Shown here: in pieces, positions 1 through 13,518 of the stretch
Layout of the letters: each line of letters opens with the position of its first letter
Numbering within the stretch: the first letter of the stretch is position 1
Notes under the pieces: model-generated
Told to the model about the DNA's origin: nothing
Databases searched by the model: none
Seen by the model: only the letters and a program-made list of their open reading frames with translations
Source of the DNA: Sporolactobacillus pectinivorans
Lineage (GTDB): Bacteria > Bacillota > Bacilli > Bacillales > Sporolactobacillaceae
Length of the DNA stretch: 64,000 bases
Reading direction: 5' to 3'
NCBI RefSeq assembly: GCF_002802965.1
Contig: NZ_NXGA01000001.1
Span: forward strand, 440,976-504,975
Position numbers and translations under genes: made by a program

Positions 1-36
1 AATGTGAGGAGCTTAGTGATAAATATTCCGGGTACG

Positions 37-74
37 ACAAGAAGCATTCTCCGTTTCCGGAAAATGCTTCTTGT
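37..74 (-). terminator. Hairpin downstream of 5S rRNA
   Basis: Long inverted repeat (arms 37-53 and 57-74, one mismatch) just beyond the 5S 3' end. On the minus strand it is not followed by a clear T-run, so it may act as an rrn terminator or a processing structure. It is the only candidate terminator of the rRNA operon inside the window. Confidence 0.6.
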
Positions 75-83
75 ATTCATTTG

Positions 84-200
84 CCTGGCAGTGACCTACT
101 CTCACAGGGGGACAGCCCCCCACCCCCATCGGCACAGAAGAGCTTAACGGCCGTGTTCGGGATGGGAACGGGTGTGACCTCTTCGCTATAACCGCCAGAC
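84..200 (-). rRNA. rrf: 5S ribosomal RNA
   Basis: About 117 nt, last gene of the rRNA operon. The complement shows the conserved core with CACACCCGTTCCCAT and CCGAACACGG, and the ends pair (CTGGC with GCCAG), as in Bacillus 5S. It lies about 80 nt after the 23S 3' end. Ends are placed by terminal helix pairing and may be off by a few bases. Confidence 0.95.
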
Positions 201-279
201 TAAATACCCGGCTCGAACGAGCCTTCAAAACCGGTAACGAACGAAACAAGCGCCTTGTCTTCCACAGACTGACCGTCTG

Positions 280-3208
<2,929 letters not shown>

Positions 3209-3388
3209 ACTCGATCAAAGACGCCATCTTTGATGCTCGGTCGTTATGGAATGACTTGACTTGTTGCTTGTTTCTTTCGTTATCCAGTTTTCAAGGATCG
3301 TCCCACGCCCCCGAAGGGACGCCGGGTCTGAAGGAATGCTTCCTTCAAAACCAAACAAAAGCCCAAACGCTTCGCTGAGTCTCTTTTT

Positions 3389-4948
<1,560 letters not shown>

Positions 4949-5111
4949 CTCTTCCAGGAAGCCGAAGCTTCCGCTTATTTCTTTTTCGTTCTGTCGATCC
5001 TCAGCAAAAATTTTGAATTGACTTAAGGGTTTCACCCTTTAAATCACGCTTGGCTTTTGTTCAGTTTTCAAGGAACATTCCGCATCGCTTCTTGTTAGCA
5101 GCAACTCTTAT

Positions 5112-5140
5112 ATGATAGCATACTGTATCGAAGAAGTCAA
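5112..5140 (-). promoter_or_regulatory. rRNA promoter P2
   Basis: On the minus strand TTGACT (5135-5140) is separated by 17 bp from TATCAT (5112-5117). Transcription would start near 5105, about 155 nt before the mature 16S 5' end. It is the downstream member of a tandem pair, the usual arrangement for Bacillus rRNA operons. The stretch 4949-5312 holds these two promoters and the rRNA leader, and no gene. Confidence 0.8.
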
Positions 5141-5176
5141 TACCTTTTTTCAATCACCATTTCGGCGACAAGAAAT

Positions 5177-5205
5177 ATTATATTACTCTCTTAATCTCTT
5201 GTCAA
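5177..5205 (-). promoter_or_regulatory. rRNA promoter P1
   Basis: A fully consensus sigma-A promoter: TTGACA (5200-5205), 17-bp spacer, TATAAT (5177-5182), followed by P2 65 bp downstream. It lies in the AT-rich gap after bofA. Confidence 0.85.
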
Positions 5206-5312
5206 CAATTAATTTTAATTTGAAAAACACGGCAAGACATATAGTAGCATCCCGCCGTTTATTCGTCAATAGCTTATTTATTTTTCCGTACCTAATCATT
5301 CAGACTCATCAT

Positions 5313-5582
5313 TCAGACTCCAGTCGTATACCTGATTAGAACAAGCGCCGCGACACCTGGAATCCCAAGCAATCCGCTGACAGACGCCGTCGCAATATTA
5401 ATGGGAATGTGCAGACTGAATGATTGACCGACAACATTAAGCAGAAAGAGAAAAAAAACACCGATCAACAAACGTACCGCCAATCTCCCAATCCACCGCA
5501 GAGGATGAAAGGAAGTCCCGAAAACAGTCATCAAAAAGAGCAGAACAACAAATCCGGCCATAACGAACAGAAAAGTAGTCAA
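5313..5582 (-). CDS. bofA: BofA family pro-sigma-K processing inhibitor
   Basis: 89 aa, two to three hydrophobic membrane segments and the conserved C-terminal part with GIPG followed by a short hydrophobic tail. In B. subtilis BofA sits in the outer forespore membrane with SpoIVFA and holds the SpoIVFB protease inactive until the sigma-K checkpoint is passed. Start is TTG with GGGGG 8 nt upstream. Its place between yaaL and an rRNA operon matches B. subtilis and supports the call. The gene implies that the organism sporulates, though no other checkpoint gene is in the window. Confidence 0.88.
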   Translation of the reverse strand: MTTFLFVMAGFVVLLFLMTVFGTSFHPLRWIGRLAVRLLIGVFFLFLLNVVGQSFSLHIPINIATASVSGLLGIPGVAALVLIRYTTGV

Positions 5583-5776
5583 AGGAACAACCCCCTTTTA
5601 CTTTGCGACCCTTCAAAAAGGTGACTTAAGCAGAGACACATTCAGCCGCAGAACAGTCACATCAAGCGAATTACAGGATGACGGCAGTACAAAAAGCACT
5701 TCCCTCACAAGAAATCCACCTAGCGATTCCTCCTGCCTTTTAAAAGTATATGGGGGGCCTGTCCTGAATAGAACAA

Positions 5777-5995
5777 TCAGTTCTCTACATGGATCTTCAG
5801 TTCGCGGACTTCTTTCAATAGAAAAAGATACCTAGTTTCCGCAAGTTTCAGTTGATACATAACTTCCTCTGAAGGATCGATACTGGGCTCAATGACGTCC
5901 CGTTTTGTCATCCAGTCCCGTTTACAACGTGTTAACGATTCAAGAAGCGAATCCGTTATTTCCTTCCTCAACAATCCTTTTTTTCTTCCAAACAT
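5777..5995 (-). CDS. yaaL: YaaL (DUF2508) family protein
   Basis: 72 aa, charged and mostly helical, with no membrane segment. The family's function is unknown; it lies between recR and bofA in most Bacillales, as here. I placed the start at the ATG at 5995, where GGAGG stands 9 nt upstream; an upstream in-frame ATG at 6043 has no ribosome binding site. The N-terminus (MFGRKKGLLRKE) is typical. Identification rests on size, composition and position. Confidence 0.8.
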   Translation of the reverse strand: MFGRKKGLLRKEITDSLLESLTRCKRDWMTKRDVIEPSIDPSEEVMYQLKLAETRYLFLLKEVRELKIHVEN

Positions 5996-6072
5996 AGCAA
6001 GCATCCTCCAGATTAATGCGTGGCCCGTTACCCCGGGAAACATCAGTCAAATTCTAATTTCCAATGCTCAGA

Positions 6073-6669
6073 TCACAGTTCCCTACGCCCTTCAATAGCC
6101 TTTGACAAAGTTACTTCATCTGCATATTCGAGATCTCCTCCAACAGGAAGTCCATGAGCAATCCGTGAAGTTTTCACGCCAATAGGCTTAACTAAACGGG
6201 AAATATACATCGCGGTTGCTTCACCTTCAACAGTCGGGTTGGTCGCCAGGATGATCTCCTTTATCGATTCATCCTCCAGGCGCCGGATCAATTCTGCAAT
6301 CTTAATATCTTCAGGACCGATCCCGTCCATTGGCGAAATGACGCCGTGAAGCACGTGATATACGCCATGATAATCACGCATTTTTTCCAGCGCTACGACG
6401 TCTTTCGGATCCTGTACAACACAGATGGTCGAATGATCGCGTGAAGAGTCATCGCAAATCGGGCAGGGATCACGGTCGCTGATATTCTGGCATATTGAAC
6501 AGTATACTAGCTTTCTTTTGACATCTACCAAAGAACGAGCAAATTCCATAACATCTTCTTCATTCATATCCACTGCATAAAAAGCAAGACGAACTGCTGT
6601 CTTAGGTCCGATTCCCGGAAGTTTCATAAAACCGTCAATCAGTTTGGCAATGGGTTCAGGATATTGCAT
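6073..6669 (-). CDS. recR: Recombination mediator RecR
   Basis: 198 aa, the normal family length. RecR is a toroidal DNA clamp that works with RecF and RecO to load RecA on gapped DNA. Visible in order: N-terminal helix-hairpin-helix ([14 protein letters not shown]), a C4 zinc finger (CSIC...CPIC), a Toprim domain from about residue 80, and the C-terminal [12 protein letters not shown] segment. Start ATG at 6669 has GGAGG 9 nt upstream; an earlier ATG at 6738 lacks one. It follows ebfC and dnaX on the same strand, the conserved dnaX-ebfC-recR cluster. Confidence 0.96.
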   Translation of the reverse strand: MQYPEPIAKLIDGFMKLPGIGPKTAVRLAFYAVDMNEEDVMEFARSLVDVKRKLVYCSICQNISDRDPCPICDDSSRDHSTICVVQDPKDVVALEKMRDYHGVYHVLHGVISPMDGIGPEDIKIAELIRRLEDESIKEIILATNPTVEGEATAMYISRLVKPIGVKTSRIAHGLPVGGDLEYADEVTLSKAIEGRREL

Positions 6670-6790
6670 GGCAAGGAACCTCCACAAAGTGCTTAAAAAA
6701 TTATAACTAAGCAGCAGCGAATTCCACTGTCCAATCATCTGGGCTCACGGAATCCGCCGCTTTCAACAAATCTATAGCAAACTTCAGAGG

Positions 6791-7105
6791 TTACATTCCG
6801 GGCAAATTCAACCCCTTGGTAAATTTGCCGAGCCTCTGGTTGACTAGTTCCTCCGTTTTTGTCAGCGCATCATTCACAGCTGCCAGAACTAAATCCTGAA
6901 GCATATCCACATCTTCCGGATCAACTGCCTCCGGCTTAATCGTAATGTCAACGATCTGCTTGTGTCCATTGGCTTTCACCGTCACCACCCCGCCGCCGGC
7001 CGTTCCTTCAACAAACTCATCTTTAAGTTTTTCCTGTTCCTCCGCCATTTGCTTCTGCATTTTCTGTACCTGACGCATCATATTATTCATATTTCCCCGC
7101 ATCAT
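6791..7105 (-). CDS. ebfC: YbaB/EbfC nucleoid-associated protein
   Basis: 104 aa. A dimeric DNA-binding protein (YaaK in Bacillus). The Met/Gln-rich N-terminal helix ([15 protein letters not shown]) and the central [18 protein letters not shown] strand motif are diagnostic. It lies 18 nt after dnaX and is almost certainly cotranscribed. Two adjacent ATG codons could serve as start; the difference is one residue. Confidence 0.93.
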   Translation of the reverse strand: MMRGNMNNMMRQVQKMQKQMAEEQEKLKDEFVEGTAGGGVVTVKANGHKQIVDITIKPEAVDPEDVDMLQDLVLAAVNDALTKTEELVNQRLGKFTKGLNLPGM

Positions 7106-7123
7106 TTAAATCGCCTCCAAAGG

Positions 7124-8830
7124 TTAATCTTTAATATCAAGCAAATCAGAGCCAACTAATTTCTTTGCTTCCTCAATCAACGGATCCTGATCTTGCTGAT
7201 CTCCCGATTTTTTTTCCGAAGCTTTTGACCGCTGAATAAAATCCTGTTTCAATTTTTCCCAGGTTTCCTCAGGGACAGGATACATCATTTTTTTCTTGTG
7301 AATGACATCCTGTAAAATGGATTGAACCATTTCTGTAATATGGCTTTTGGCATCCATAACCATCTGGCAGTGAAAATCGTACTTAAAAGCCTGGATAAAG
7401 CCATCCGGCGAACTGGCTACAGGCTGACTTTCCAAGAGCCAGGCATTTGCAGCCACATTCTGCACCCTGATCTTTGACATGACTTCCCCCCAGGCAGACC
7501 GGAGCTCAGTCAGATCGTCTTTGGTTGCCGCATCAAGCACCTGACTGAGTTTTCCCATCGGCAGCCGAATGCTCCCGCTGTTTCTTGTCCTGCGGCCGCT
7601 GTTTCCAACAGCAGGCTGCTGGACTGGAAGAGTTTCCCCGTCCCCAGCCGGTGTGGGACGTTCCTTGATTTCCCGTTCCAGTGCCTCGACTCTTTTTTCC
7701 AGTAGTTCAAGACCGGCAGCGGTCGGCTCATGCTGCAGGCCACGGCCCGCCAATTGACAAAGCCGTACAATGGCCATCTCTAGGAAAATGCGCGGATGAT
7801 TGGTGCGCTTCATTTCCAGAAAAGCATTGTTTAATTGGCGGATGAACTCATACAACCGGTCTGTCGAAGTGTTTTCCGACTGCTCACGGAAGCTGTCGTC
7901 CACACGCGGACGGCTCAAAATGTCTTCCAGATCCGGCGAAGTCTGATAAAGCAACAAATCGCGATAATAAAAAATCAGCTGTTCAATTAATCGGAGCGGA
8001 TCTTTGCCCTGGTCAAGCAGTGCCGATGTTTTATTGATGGCAGTAGCCGCGTCATGTGCGTCCAGAGCCTCGGTCAGCTCCCGGATCAGGCGGTCGGAAA
8101 CCATGCCCGTCACATCAAGCACGTCCTGCACCATCACTTTTCCGTCGCTGTAAGCCACTGTCTGATCGAGAACACTCAGCGCATCACGCATGCCGCCCTC
8201 GCTCGCCTTGGCAATCAGCTGAAGGGCCTCATCCTCCGCTTCAATATGCTGGTCGCGGACGACATATTGAAGGCGACCCGCGATGGCTGATGCCGGAATG
8301 CGCCGAAAATCAAACTGCTGACAGCGCGATATAATGGTCAGTGGAATCTTCTGCGGCTCAGTCGTCGCCAGAATAAAAACGACATGTTCCGGAGGCTCCT
8401 CCAACGTTTTCAAAAGCGCATTGAACGCACCCGTTGACAGCATGTGCACTTCATCAATGATATAGACTTTATAGCGGACTTCACTGGGTGCGTATTTTAC
8501 TTTATCACGAATCTCCCGGATCTCATCGACACCGTTGTTGGACGCGGCATCGATTTCAATGACATCAGCGATGCTCCCGTCTGTAATCCCGCGGCAAGCA
8601 GCGCATTCATTGCACGGCTCGGCAACGGGCGCGTGCTCACAGTTTATCGCTTTGGCCAGTATCTTCGCTGCACTGGTTTTACCCGTTCCGCGTGGTCCGG
8701 TAAAGAGATAGGCATGGGAAAATTGCTGCTTGATCAGAGCATTCTGCAGCGTCTGCGTAATGTGCTGCTGGCCGGCAATATCGTGAAATGTTTGGGGCCG
8801 GTACACTCTGTAAAGCGCCTGATAAGCCAA
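7124..8830 (-). CDS. dnaX: DNA polymerase III subunit tau/gamma
   Basis: 568 aa. The clamp-loader ATPase that loads the beta clamp (DnaN, encoded near 48 kb). AAA+ motifs: Walker A GPRGTGKTSAAKIL, a zinc site with Cys pairs (CEHA...CNECAAC), Walker B IDEVHML, and the SRC arginine finger. A charged linker begins near residue 380, followed by a C-terminal tau region that would contact DnaC/DnaE. TTG start with GGGGG upstream. I saw no slippery heptamer suggesting programmed frameshifting to a gamma form, but did not search exhaustively. Confidence 0.96.
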   Translation of the reverse strand: MAYQALYRVYRPQTFHDIAGQQHITQTLQNALIKQQFSHAYLFTGPRGTGKTSAAKILAKAINCEHAPVAEPCNECAACRGITDGSIADVIEIDAASNNGVDEIREIRDKVKYAPSEVRYKVYIIDEVHMLSTGAFNALLKTLEEPPEHVVFILATTEPQKIPLTIISRCQQFDFRRIPASAIAGRLQYVVRDQHIEAEDEALQLIAKASEGGMRDALSVLDQTVAYSDGKVMVQDVLDVTGMVSDRLIRELTEALDAHDAATAINKTSALLDQGKDPLRLIEQLIFYYRDLLLYQTSPDLEDILSRPRVDDSFREQSENTSTDRLYEFIRQLNNAFLEMKRTNHPRIFLEMAIVRLCQLAGRGLQHEPTAAGLELLEKRVEALEREIKERPTPAGDGETLPVQQPAVGNSGRRTRNSGSIRLPMGKLSQVLDAATKDDLTELRSAWGEVMSKIRVQNVAANAWLLESQPVASSPDGFIQAFKYDFHCQMVMDAKSHITEMVQSILQDVIHKKKMMYPVPEETWEKLKQDFIQRSKASEKKSGDQQDQDPLIEEAKKLVGSDLLDIKD

Positions 8831-8966
8831 AGTTCATCCCCCTTTACCGATGAAAACAGGCTTTTTAATTTTGTATAAATTTATTATAACGGTAACAGAC
8901 GGTGAAGTGAACTGCGGTTGCTCCTTCTTCTGCCCATCATAAGAAATTGTTGAAGTTTTTAATAAA

Positions 8967-9004
8967 ACAGGGGCTACCGAAAACTGTGTTCCGATAGCCC
9001 CTGT
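8967..9004 (-). terminator. Terminator of SRP RNA
   Basis: Stem with arms 8967-8976 and 8995-9004 (ACAGGGGCTA with TAGCCCCTGT), plus extra inner pairs, followed on the minus strand by TTTTATTAAAAAC. It separates the SRP RNA from dnaX. Confidence 0.85.
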
Positions 9005-9018
9005 ACTTTATTATTTTA

Positions 9019-9289
9019 ACGCCGTGCACCTTTTGTCGATCAGGGCGCCATAAGCGCTTCTCAAGCCGCCGGCTCAGCCCAGGTAACCCCGCGGCACACG
9101 AAAGGTCTCACTTACTGCTGCTTCCTTCCGGACCTGACAGGGTTCATGAGTTTCCGTTGCGCGGGACCCGAACGTCAACACCACGTGCTCAAGGCTGCCT
9201 TACATCGCACAAACCTCGAAAAGGAATTCAACCTCGCTATAGCGGATTGCGAGTTACAGGGCACCGCTGCCTCCCCGTCTAGCACGGCT
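9019..9289 (-). ncRNA. ffs: Signal recognition particle RNA (large Bacillus type, scRNA)
   Basis: About 270 nt. The Ffh-binding domain is clear: the complement reads CAGGTCCGGAAGGAAGCAGC (9117-9136), with the GGAA tetraloop and asymmetric loop. The Alu-domain 5' part (GGGGAGGCAGCGGTGCCCTG) resembles B. subtilis scr. The termini pair as GCCGTGC with GCACGGC (9282-9288 and 9021-9027), which set the ends. A TATAAA at 9293-9298 is a possible -10 but has no good -35, so the RNA may also be processed from the tRNA-Ser transcript 20 nt upstream. Confidence 0.95.
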
Positions 9290-9308
9290 AATTTTATAAC
9301 AAAATTAA

Positions 9309-9401
9309 TGGCGGAGGCGAGAGGATTTGAACCCCCGCGGCGCCGAACGACGCCCTAACTGATTTCGAGTCAGTCCCCTTCAGCCACTTGGGTACGCCTC
9401 C
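9309..9401 (-). tRNA. tRNA-Ser (anticodon CGA)
   Basis: 93 nt with a long variable arm. Acceptor GGAGGCG pairs with CGCCTCC, discriminator G, CCA encoded. Anticodon stem-loop is ACTGA-CTCGAAA-TCAGT, giving anticodon CGA, which reads UCG. It lies directly upstream of the SRP RNA gene. Confidence 0.95.
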
Positions 9402-9426
9402 ACAGCCAAATTCCGTAACGATGACT

Positions 9427-9455
9427 AGTTTAACATAAAACAATATCCGTTACAA
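9427..9455 (-). promoter_or_regulatory. Promoter of tRNA-Ser / SRP RNA
   Basis: On the minus strand TTGTAA (9450-9455), 17-bp spacer, TAAACT (9427-9432), about 25 bp before the tRNA-Ser 5' end and just after the tadA stop codon. Confidence 0.6.
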
Positions 9456-9482
9456 GTTTGTAATTAATCATCCGGAAAGCGC

Positions 9483-10028
<546 letters not shown>

Positions 10029-10108
10029 TCAGGCAACATACAAAAAACGGGAGATGCATCAGCACTTCCCGATCCTCACATCATTTCATTTTTTTGCAAA
10101 CCGTTCTG

Positions 10109-10750
10109 TCAGTTCTTCGACCCGATACCGATGAACTGGAGAATGTACATGAATAGGTTGATAAAGTCCAGATAAATAGAAACAACAATCATTGGGATAT
10201 CCTGATCGGTGAATCCATGAACCGTTAATCTGCTGAAATCAAACAGCGTATACCCGATAAAAATCAGAATGCCCATACCGGAATAAATCATCATCGTCAT
10301 GCTCGAAAAAGGGATAAAAATCCCGACAATCGGAATGATGACAAGAGCGATCAGAGCAAGGAACAAAAAACGGCCCAGAAATGAAAAGTCACGCTTGCTG
10401 ACCATCGTATAAACGGCAATTGCCCCAAATGAGACGGTCGTAATTGTGAACGCCTGAAGGACCACAGCCGTTCCCAGCATGTGAGTGTACACATTGAGTA
10501 CTGAATACAGAGTCAAACCTGAAATGAACATAAACGCATACATCATTAGATAACCGACCGACTGACGCTTCCTGACAGCCATCATAATAAAGATCAGAAC
10601 AAGTTCAGCAATCCAGAGTGGTAGCTGGAGTGCTGCAGGCACATACTGCCCAACATAGACACCTGCAGTTGTCGCCAATAGTCCCGAAAAAAATGCACCG
10701 AATAGTTTCGAGTAGGGTCTTCTTAGTGTTTCGGTTGAAAAGCTTTCCAT
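10109..10750 (-). CDS. Bax inhibitor-1 / YccA family membrane protein
   Basis: 213 aa with seven predicted hydrophobic segments and short charged loops, ending FMYILQFIGIGSKN, typical of bacterial BI-1 proteins (YbhL/YetJ class). YetJ of B. subtilis is a pH-sensitive calcium leak channel; that this protein does the same is inference. Start chosen at 10750 because AAAGGA lies 8 nt upstream; an ATG three codons earlier sits too close to it. It is not part of the conserved origin core. Confidence 0.88.
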   Translation of the reverse strand: MESFSTETLRRPYSKLFGAFFSGLLATTAGVYVGQYVPAALQLPLWIAELVLIFIMMAVRKRQSVGYLMMYAFMFISGLTLYSVLNVYTHMLGTAVVLQAFTITTVSFGAIAVYTMVSKRDFSFLGRFLFLALIALVIIPIVGIFIPFSSMTMMIYSGMGILIFIGYTLFDFSRLTVHGFTDQDIPMIVVSIYLDFINLFMYILQFIGIGSKN

Positions 10751-10838
10751 AATCGACATCCTTTCTTAGGGCTTGTAATAATAATACGCAAGAAAAATCA
10801 CTAAAGTTTCTCATTCAGAAAATATATTTTAATGTACC

Positions 10839-10864
10839 AGCCTTTTAAATCATGTTAAAAGGCT
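10839..10864. terminator. AT-rich perfect hairpin
   Basis: Perfect 10-bp inverted repeat AGCCTTTTAA / TTAAAAGGCT with a 6-nt loop, between the BI-1 gene start and the spore-protein region. It may be a weak bidirectional terminator; there is no strong T-run on either strand. Confidence 0.4.
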
Positions 10865-10958
10865 TACATCCATTATACAATTCTGTTCTGGAAAATCAAA
10901 AATAATCGGAATAAAATATGATAAACTGCCGATGGTGTGGAATATCAATATCCAAGAA

Positions 10959-10991
10959 AAGAGCGGCCCGTTTTTCACGAGTGCCGCTCTT
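10959..10991 (-). terminator. Terminator after small spore-protein genes
   Basis: Stem AAGAGCGGC (10959-10967) with GCCGCTCTT (10983-10991), followed on the minus strand by TTCTTGG. It lies 20 bp after the stop of the small frame ending at 11012. Confidence 0.55.
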
Positions 10992-11011
10992 CCCGCCCTT
11001 TTCATCGGTTT

Positions 11012-11161
11012 TTACTTTTGATGACGCCTGGCGCTCACTTTCAGAATCTTACCTGCCTGCGTCTGCTGCGTTTCACCATTTATCTGGCTGTTCGTATGCA
11101 TCGCATGGGATTTTGCATTCGGATCAATCATTTCGCTGGTTAAATCCGGTTTCTTTTTCAC
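11012..11161 (-). CDS. Small protein overlapping sspK, function unknown
   Basis: 49 aa, basic and hydrophilic (ends KVSARRHQK), rich in Asn, Gln, Thr and His, with no Cys or membrane segment. GTG start at 11161 has GGAGG 9 nt upstream. It overlaps the 3' end of the sspK-like gene by 38 nt in another frame, suggesting translational coupling. The composition (NSQINGETQQTQ) is like minor spore proteins and recalls the YpzG family, but I cannot confirm that. It could be a chance frame; the ribosome binding site, tight coupling and following terminator argue for a gene. Confidence 0.5.
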   Translation of the reverse strand: MKKKPDLTSEMIDPNAKSHAMHTNSQINGETQQTQAGKILKVSARRHQK

Positions 11162-11348
11162 CTGCTCGTCCCTCCGCATGATCGTGATTCTGATCTTCCC
11201 GCTGTTTCCTACGCGCGGAAAACATGCGTTCGCCGGGGTGATCTTTAATCGACCCATCAGCACGCTTCGACGCGTACTCATCTTTAGCGCCCGGCCATAA
11301 TTCCTCATCATTCTGCACGCTGAACGTTGTTCCCGGCTGATCCACCAA
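11124..11348 (-). CDS. sspK: SspK-like small acid-soluble spore protein
   Basis: 74 aa. The core around residues 22-45 (AKDEYASKRADGSI then HPGERM) matches what I recall of B. subtilis SspK, a minor forespore SASP under sigma-G control. The usual protein is about 50 aa; here a charged C-terminal tail of about 25 residues follows. An AAAGGAGG stands 7 nt before a TTG and 10 nt before the adjacent GTG, so either may start it. It confirms a spore former. The downstream small frame overlaps its end. Confidence 0.7.
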   Translation of the reverse strand: MVDQPGTTFSVQNDEELWPGAKDEYASKRADGSIKDHPGERMFSARRKQREDQNHDHAEGRAGEKETGFNQRND

Positions 11349-11416
11349 AGCAAAACCTCCTTTTCAAAAGGGTACTTTTAGTATGCGGAGATTCAAGAAA
11401 AATATGAGGGCGGTTA

Positions 11417-11974
11417 TTAAGATTGGGATGAAGCGCGATGCAAACCGGGAATTCTCTCCCGCAGCCTTAACGCCAGCAAAGCGACAAAAACCGTTTTGAC
11501 CACATCACCGGGAATAAAAACAGCGCTCATCGCGATGGCATTCCACCAGGAAATATGCATCAGTGCAGCCTGCCATAAAGTTCCTATTGGGTAAAGAACG
11601 AAGACTCCTCCGGCCAGACCGGCAGCGATCAATAGCCAGAGCGGCGTTTTTTTGGATAGAGACAGGATCAGTGACATCACAAACGCTTCGGCAACCCAAC
11701 CTAAAACAAAACCGCCGCTGACAGAAGCGAAAATTGCTCCCGCCCCGCCGTGTCCACCGCCAAGAATGGGCGCTCCCGCGATCACCAGCAACACGAACAG
11801 CACCATACTTGAAGTTGCTGCCCGGACGCCGAGAAACATGCCGGCAAACAACACGCCGATATTTTGAAGTGTGATCGGAACCGGTGTGAACGGCAGCGGA
11901 ATCGATGGAAGAAAGCCTAGAACACCAAGGATTGCAGCAAATAAAGCTATTTCTACAAGCTCTTTTGTTTTCAT
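11417..11974 (-). CDS. bioY: Biotin transporter substrate-binding subunit BioY
   Basis: 185 aa with about six hydrophobic segments. BioY is the S component of an ECF-type biotin importer and works with the shared EcfA/A'/T module encoded elsewhere. The N-terminal FLPSIPLPFTPVPITLQN and the central Gly-rich GGGHGGAGAIF segment are family hallmarks. A BirA operator lies 58-89 bp upstream of the ATG, so expression should fall when biotin is plentiful. No biotin biosynthesis gene is near; it stands as a single unit. Confidence 0.95.
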   Translation of the reverse strand: MKTKELVEIALFAAILGVLGFLPSIPLPFTPVPITLQNIGVLFAGMFLGVRAATSSMVLFVLLVIAGAPILGGGHGGAGAIFASVSGGFVLGWVAEAFVMSLILSLSKKTPLWLLIAAGLAGGVFVLYPIGTLWQAALMHISWWNAIAMSAVFIPGDVVKTVFVALLALRLRERIPGLHRASSQS

Positions 11975-12032
11975 TTTTTCTCCCCCTGTTCTGAATCAGT
12001 TAACGTTTTAATTGTAAAAAGGGAGGAATTAT

Positions 12033-12063
12033 ATGTCAACATATTTTTTAATTTAGTTAACAT
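12033..12063 (-). promoter_or_regulatory. BirA (biotin repressor) operator
   Basis: ATGTTAAC and GTTGACAT separated by 15 bp (minus-strand reading; arms 12056-12063 and 12033-12040), the BirA half-sites with one mismatch in the second arm. A TATAAT overlaps the bioY-proximal arm, so bound BirA would cover the promoter. Confidence 0.8.
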
Positions 12064-12100
12064 ATAATTCGTTTAACGTTAATGATTGCCAAACGAAAAA

Positions 12101-12128
12101 ACACCCGAAAGCATTATGCTCCGGGTGT
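12101..12128 (-). terminator. Terminator of clpP
   Basis: Stem ACACCCG (12101-12107) with CGGGTGT (12122-12128), with further pairing inside; on the minus strand it is followed by TTTTTTCG. It lies 28 bp after the clpP stop. Confidence 0.88.
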
Positions 12129-12155
12129 CTTATGAAAATCAGCGTGACTGGATCA

Positions 12156-12740
12156 TCACAACTTTGTAATAATCTTATCAATAAAACCGTATTCCTTTGC
12201 TTCTTCCGCCGTCAGGAAATTATCGCGGTCGGTATCCTGTAAAATTTGTTCAGGTGTACGATTTGAGGTATCAGACAGAATTTTGTTCAGCTTTTCTCTT
12301 GTTTTTAAGATATGTTTTGCACTGATTTCAATATCGCTGGCCTGCCCCTGTGCTCCGCCCAGCGGCTGATGAATCATGACTTCGCCATTCGGCAGCGACA
12401 GGCGCTTGCCCTTAGTTCCAGACGTCAGGATAATAGACGCCATAGATGCGGCCATTCCGACACAGATCGTCTGAATATCCGGTTTGACAAAGTTCATCGT
12501 ATCAAGGATGGCAAATCCTGCCGAAACCGATCCGCCCGGGCTGTTGACGTAAATCGAAATATCTTTTTCAGGATCCTCCGACGCAAGGAAGAGCAGCTGG
12601 GCCACAATACTGTTGGCCACTTCATCGTTAATTTCCGATCCTAGAAAAATAACACGGTCTTTCAGCAATCGCGAATAGATATCGTACGACCGCTCTCCGC
12701 GATTTGATTGTTCAATGACATAAGGTATAAAAAATGACAT
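12156..12740 (-). CDS. clpP: ATP-dependent Clp protease proteolytic subunit
   Basis: 194 aa, the standard size. Serine peptidase forming the double-heptamer chamber used by ClpC/ClpX. Catalytic Ser lies in GMAASMAS, the His in MIHQP, and the Asp in TDRDNF. ATG with AGGAGG 8 nt upstream. No CtsR-type direct repeat is visible in the 45-bp gap to the upstream sigma-factor gene, so clpP may be read through from that gene's promoter; that would be unlike the CtsR-controlled clpP of B. subtilis. Confidence 0.97.
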   Translation of the reverse strand: MSFFIPYVIEQSNRGERSYDIYSRLLKDRVIFLGSEINDEVANSIVAQLLFLASEDPEKDISIYVNSPGGSVSAGFAILDTMNFVKPDIQTICVGMAASMASIILTSGTKGKRLSLPNGEVMIHQPLGGAQGQASDIEISAKHILKTREKLNKILSDTSNRTPEQILQDTDRDNFLTAEEAKEYGFIDKIITKL

Positions 12741-12785
12741 GCCGTTTCCTCCTGTATATTACCTTTTGTATAATCAAACAGATTG

Positions 12786-13481
12786 TTACGCTGCGTCCCG
12801 GATGGTACCGGAATGCCTGTAAATACTGCCAGACAAATAATTCCTCAAACCGCCGGCCATCCGCATGGCTTGGTGCTGCGCGCCAGTTTCTTCCCAATAA
12901 AGACGTAGCAGGCGTTCAGGATCCCCGCTCTGAAAAGCGTCCGCATAACGCAACGCCCGTTGATCGGCTTTACCGTAGGCCGCCTTCTTGCCGGAATCCC
13001 GGAGCTTTTTTCTCGCCCGGTGATAGATCACCCGGACGTTGCCCTCCGTTTCGCCGGTCTGTTCCGCCACTTCAGCAGGGGTCATCTCCCAGCCGGCAAG
13101 CATCATAAAAACAAGAGATTGTTTCGGCGTCAGCAGTTTAACCAGACGCTTCACACCCTGTGCCAGAACGTCTTCATTTATTTCTGCAGCCACTGAACTG
13201 GGGTGGTCTTCAAAGGAGCTCTTCACTGTCTCATCAACAGAAACCTTGCGGTGCCCGTCAATCCAAGCACTGGAAATGATCCGGTAAAGATAAGCCTTAG
13301 TAATTGGCCGATCTGTTTTTTTTCTCCAGGCACTGTAAAGCCTGATCATTGAAATTTGAAATAAGTCGTCGCCGTCCCATGAGGAACTAGTGAGTAACGC
13401 GCAATACCGGCGCATCAGCGCGATGTACGGCTTAAAGACAGTTTCAAACTGTGAATCACTTTTCTGCTGCAGAGCGTCCAT
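12786..13481 (-). CDS. ECF-type RNA polymerase sigma factor with C-terminal extension
   Basis: 231 aa. Sigma region 2 spans about residues 18-85 (DDLFQISMIRLYSAW, then AYLYRIISSAWIDGHRK) and region 4 about 113-165 (LTPKQSLVFMML, helix-turn-helix in EVAEQTGETEGNVRVIYHRA). About 65 residues follow that begin RYADAFQSGDPERLLRLYWEE, reminiscent of the first helix of SnoaL-like tails on some ECF factors, but too short for a full domain. No anti-sigma gene is adjacent. It lies 45 bp upstream of clpP on the same strand, and an ECF-like promoter precedes it. GGAGG 8 nt before the ATG. Confidence 0.85.
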   Translation of the reverse strand: MDALQQKSDSQFETVFKPYIALMRRYCALLTSSSWDGDDLFQISMIRLYSAWRKKTDRPITKAYLYRIISSAWIDGHRKVSVDETVKSSFEDHPSSVAAEINEDVLAQGVKRLVKLLTPKQSLVFMMLAGWEMTPAEVAEQTGETEGNVRVIYHRARKKLRDSGKKAAYGKADQRALRYADAFQSGDPERLLRLYWEETGAQHQAMRMAGGLRNYLSGSIYRHSGTIRDAA

Positions 13482-13518
13482 GGACCCGCCCTCCTTTACC
13501 CGGGTTTTCAGTGAAATA

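Noticed and set aside
12741..12785. CtsR operator in front of clpP
   Set aside because: No GGTCAAA-type direct repeat is present in the gap.
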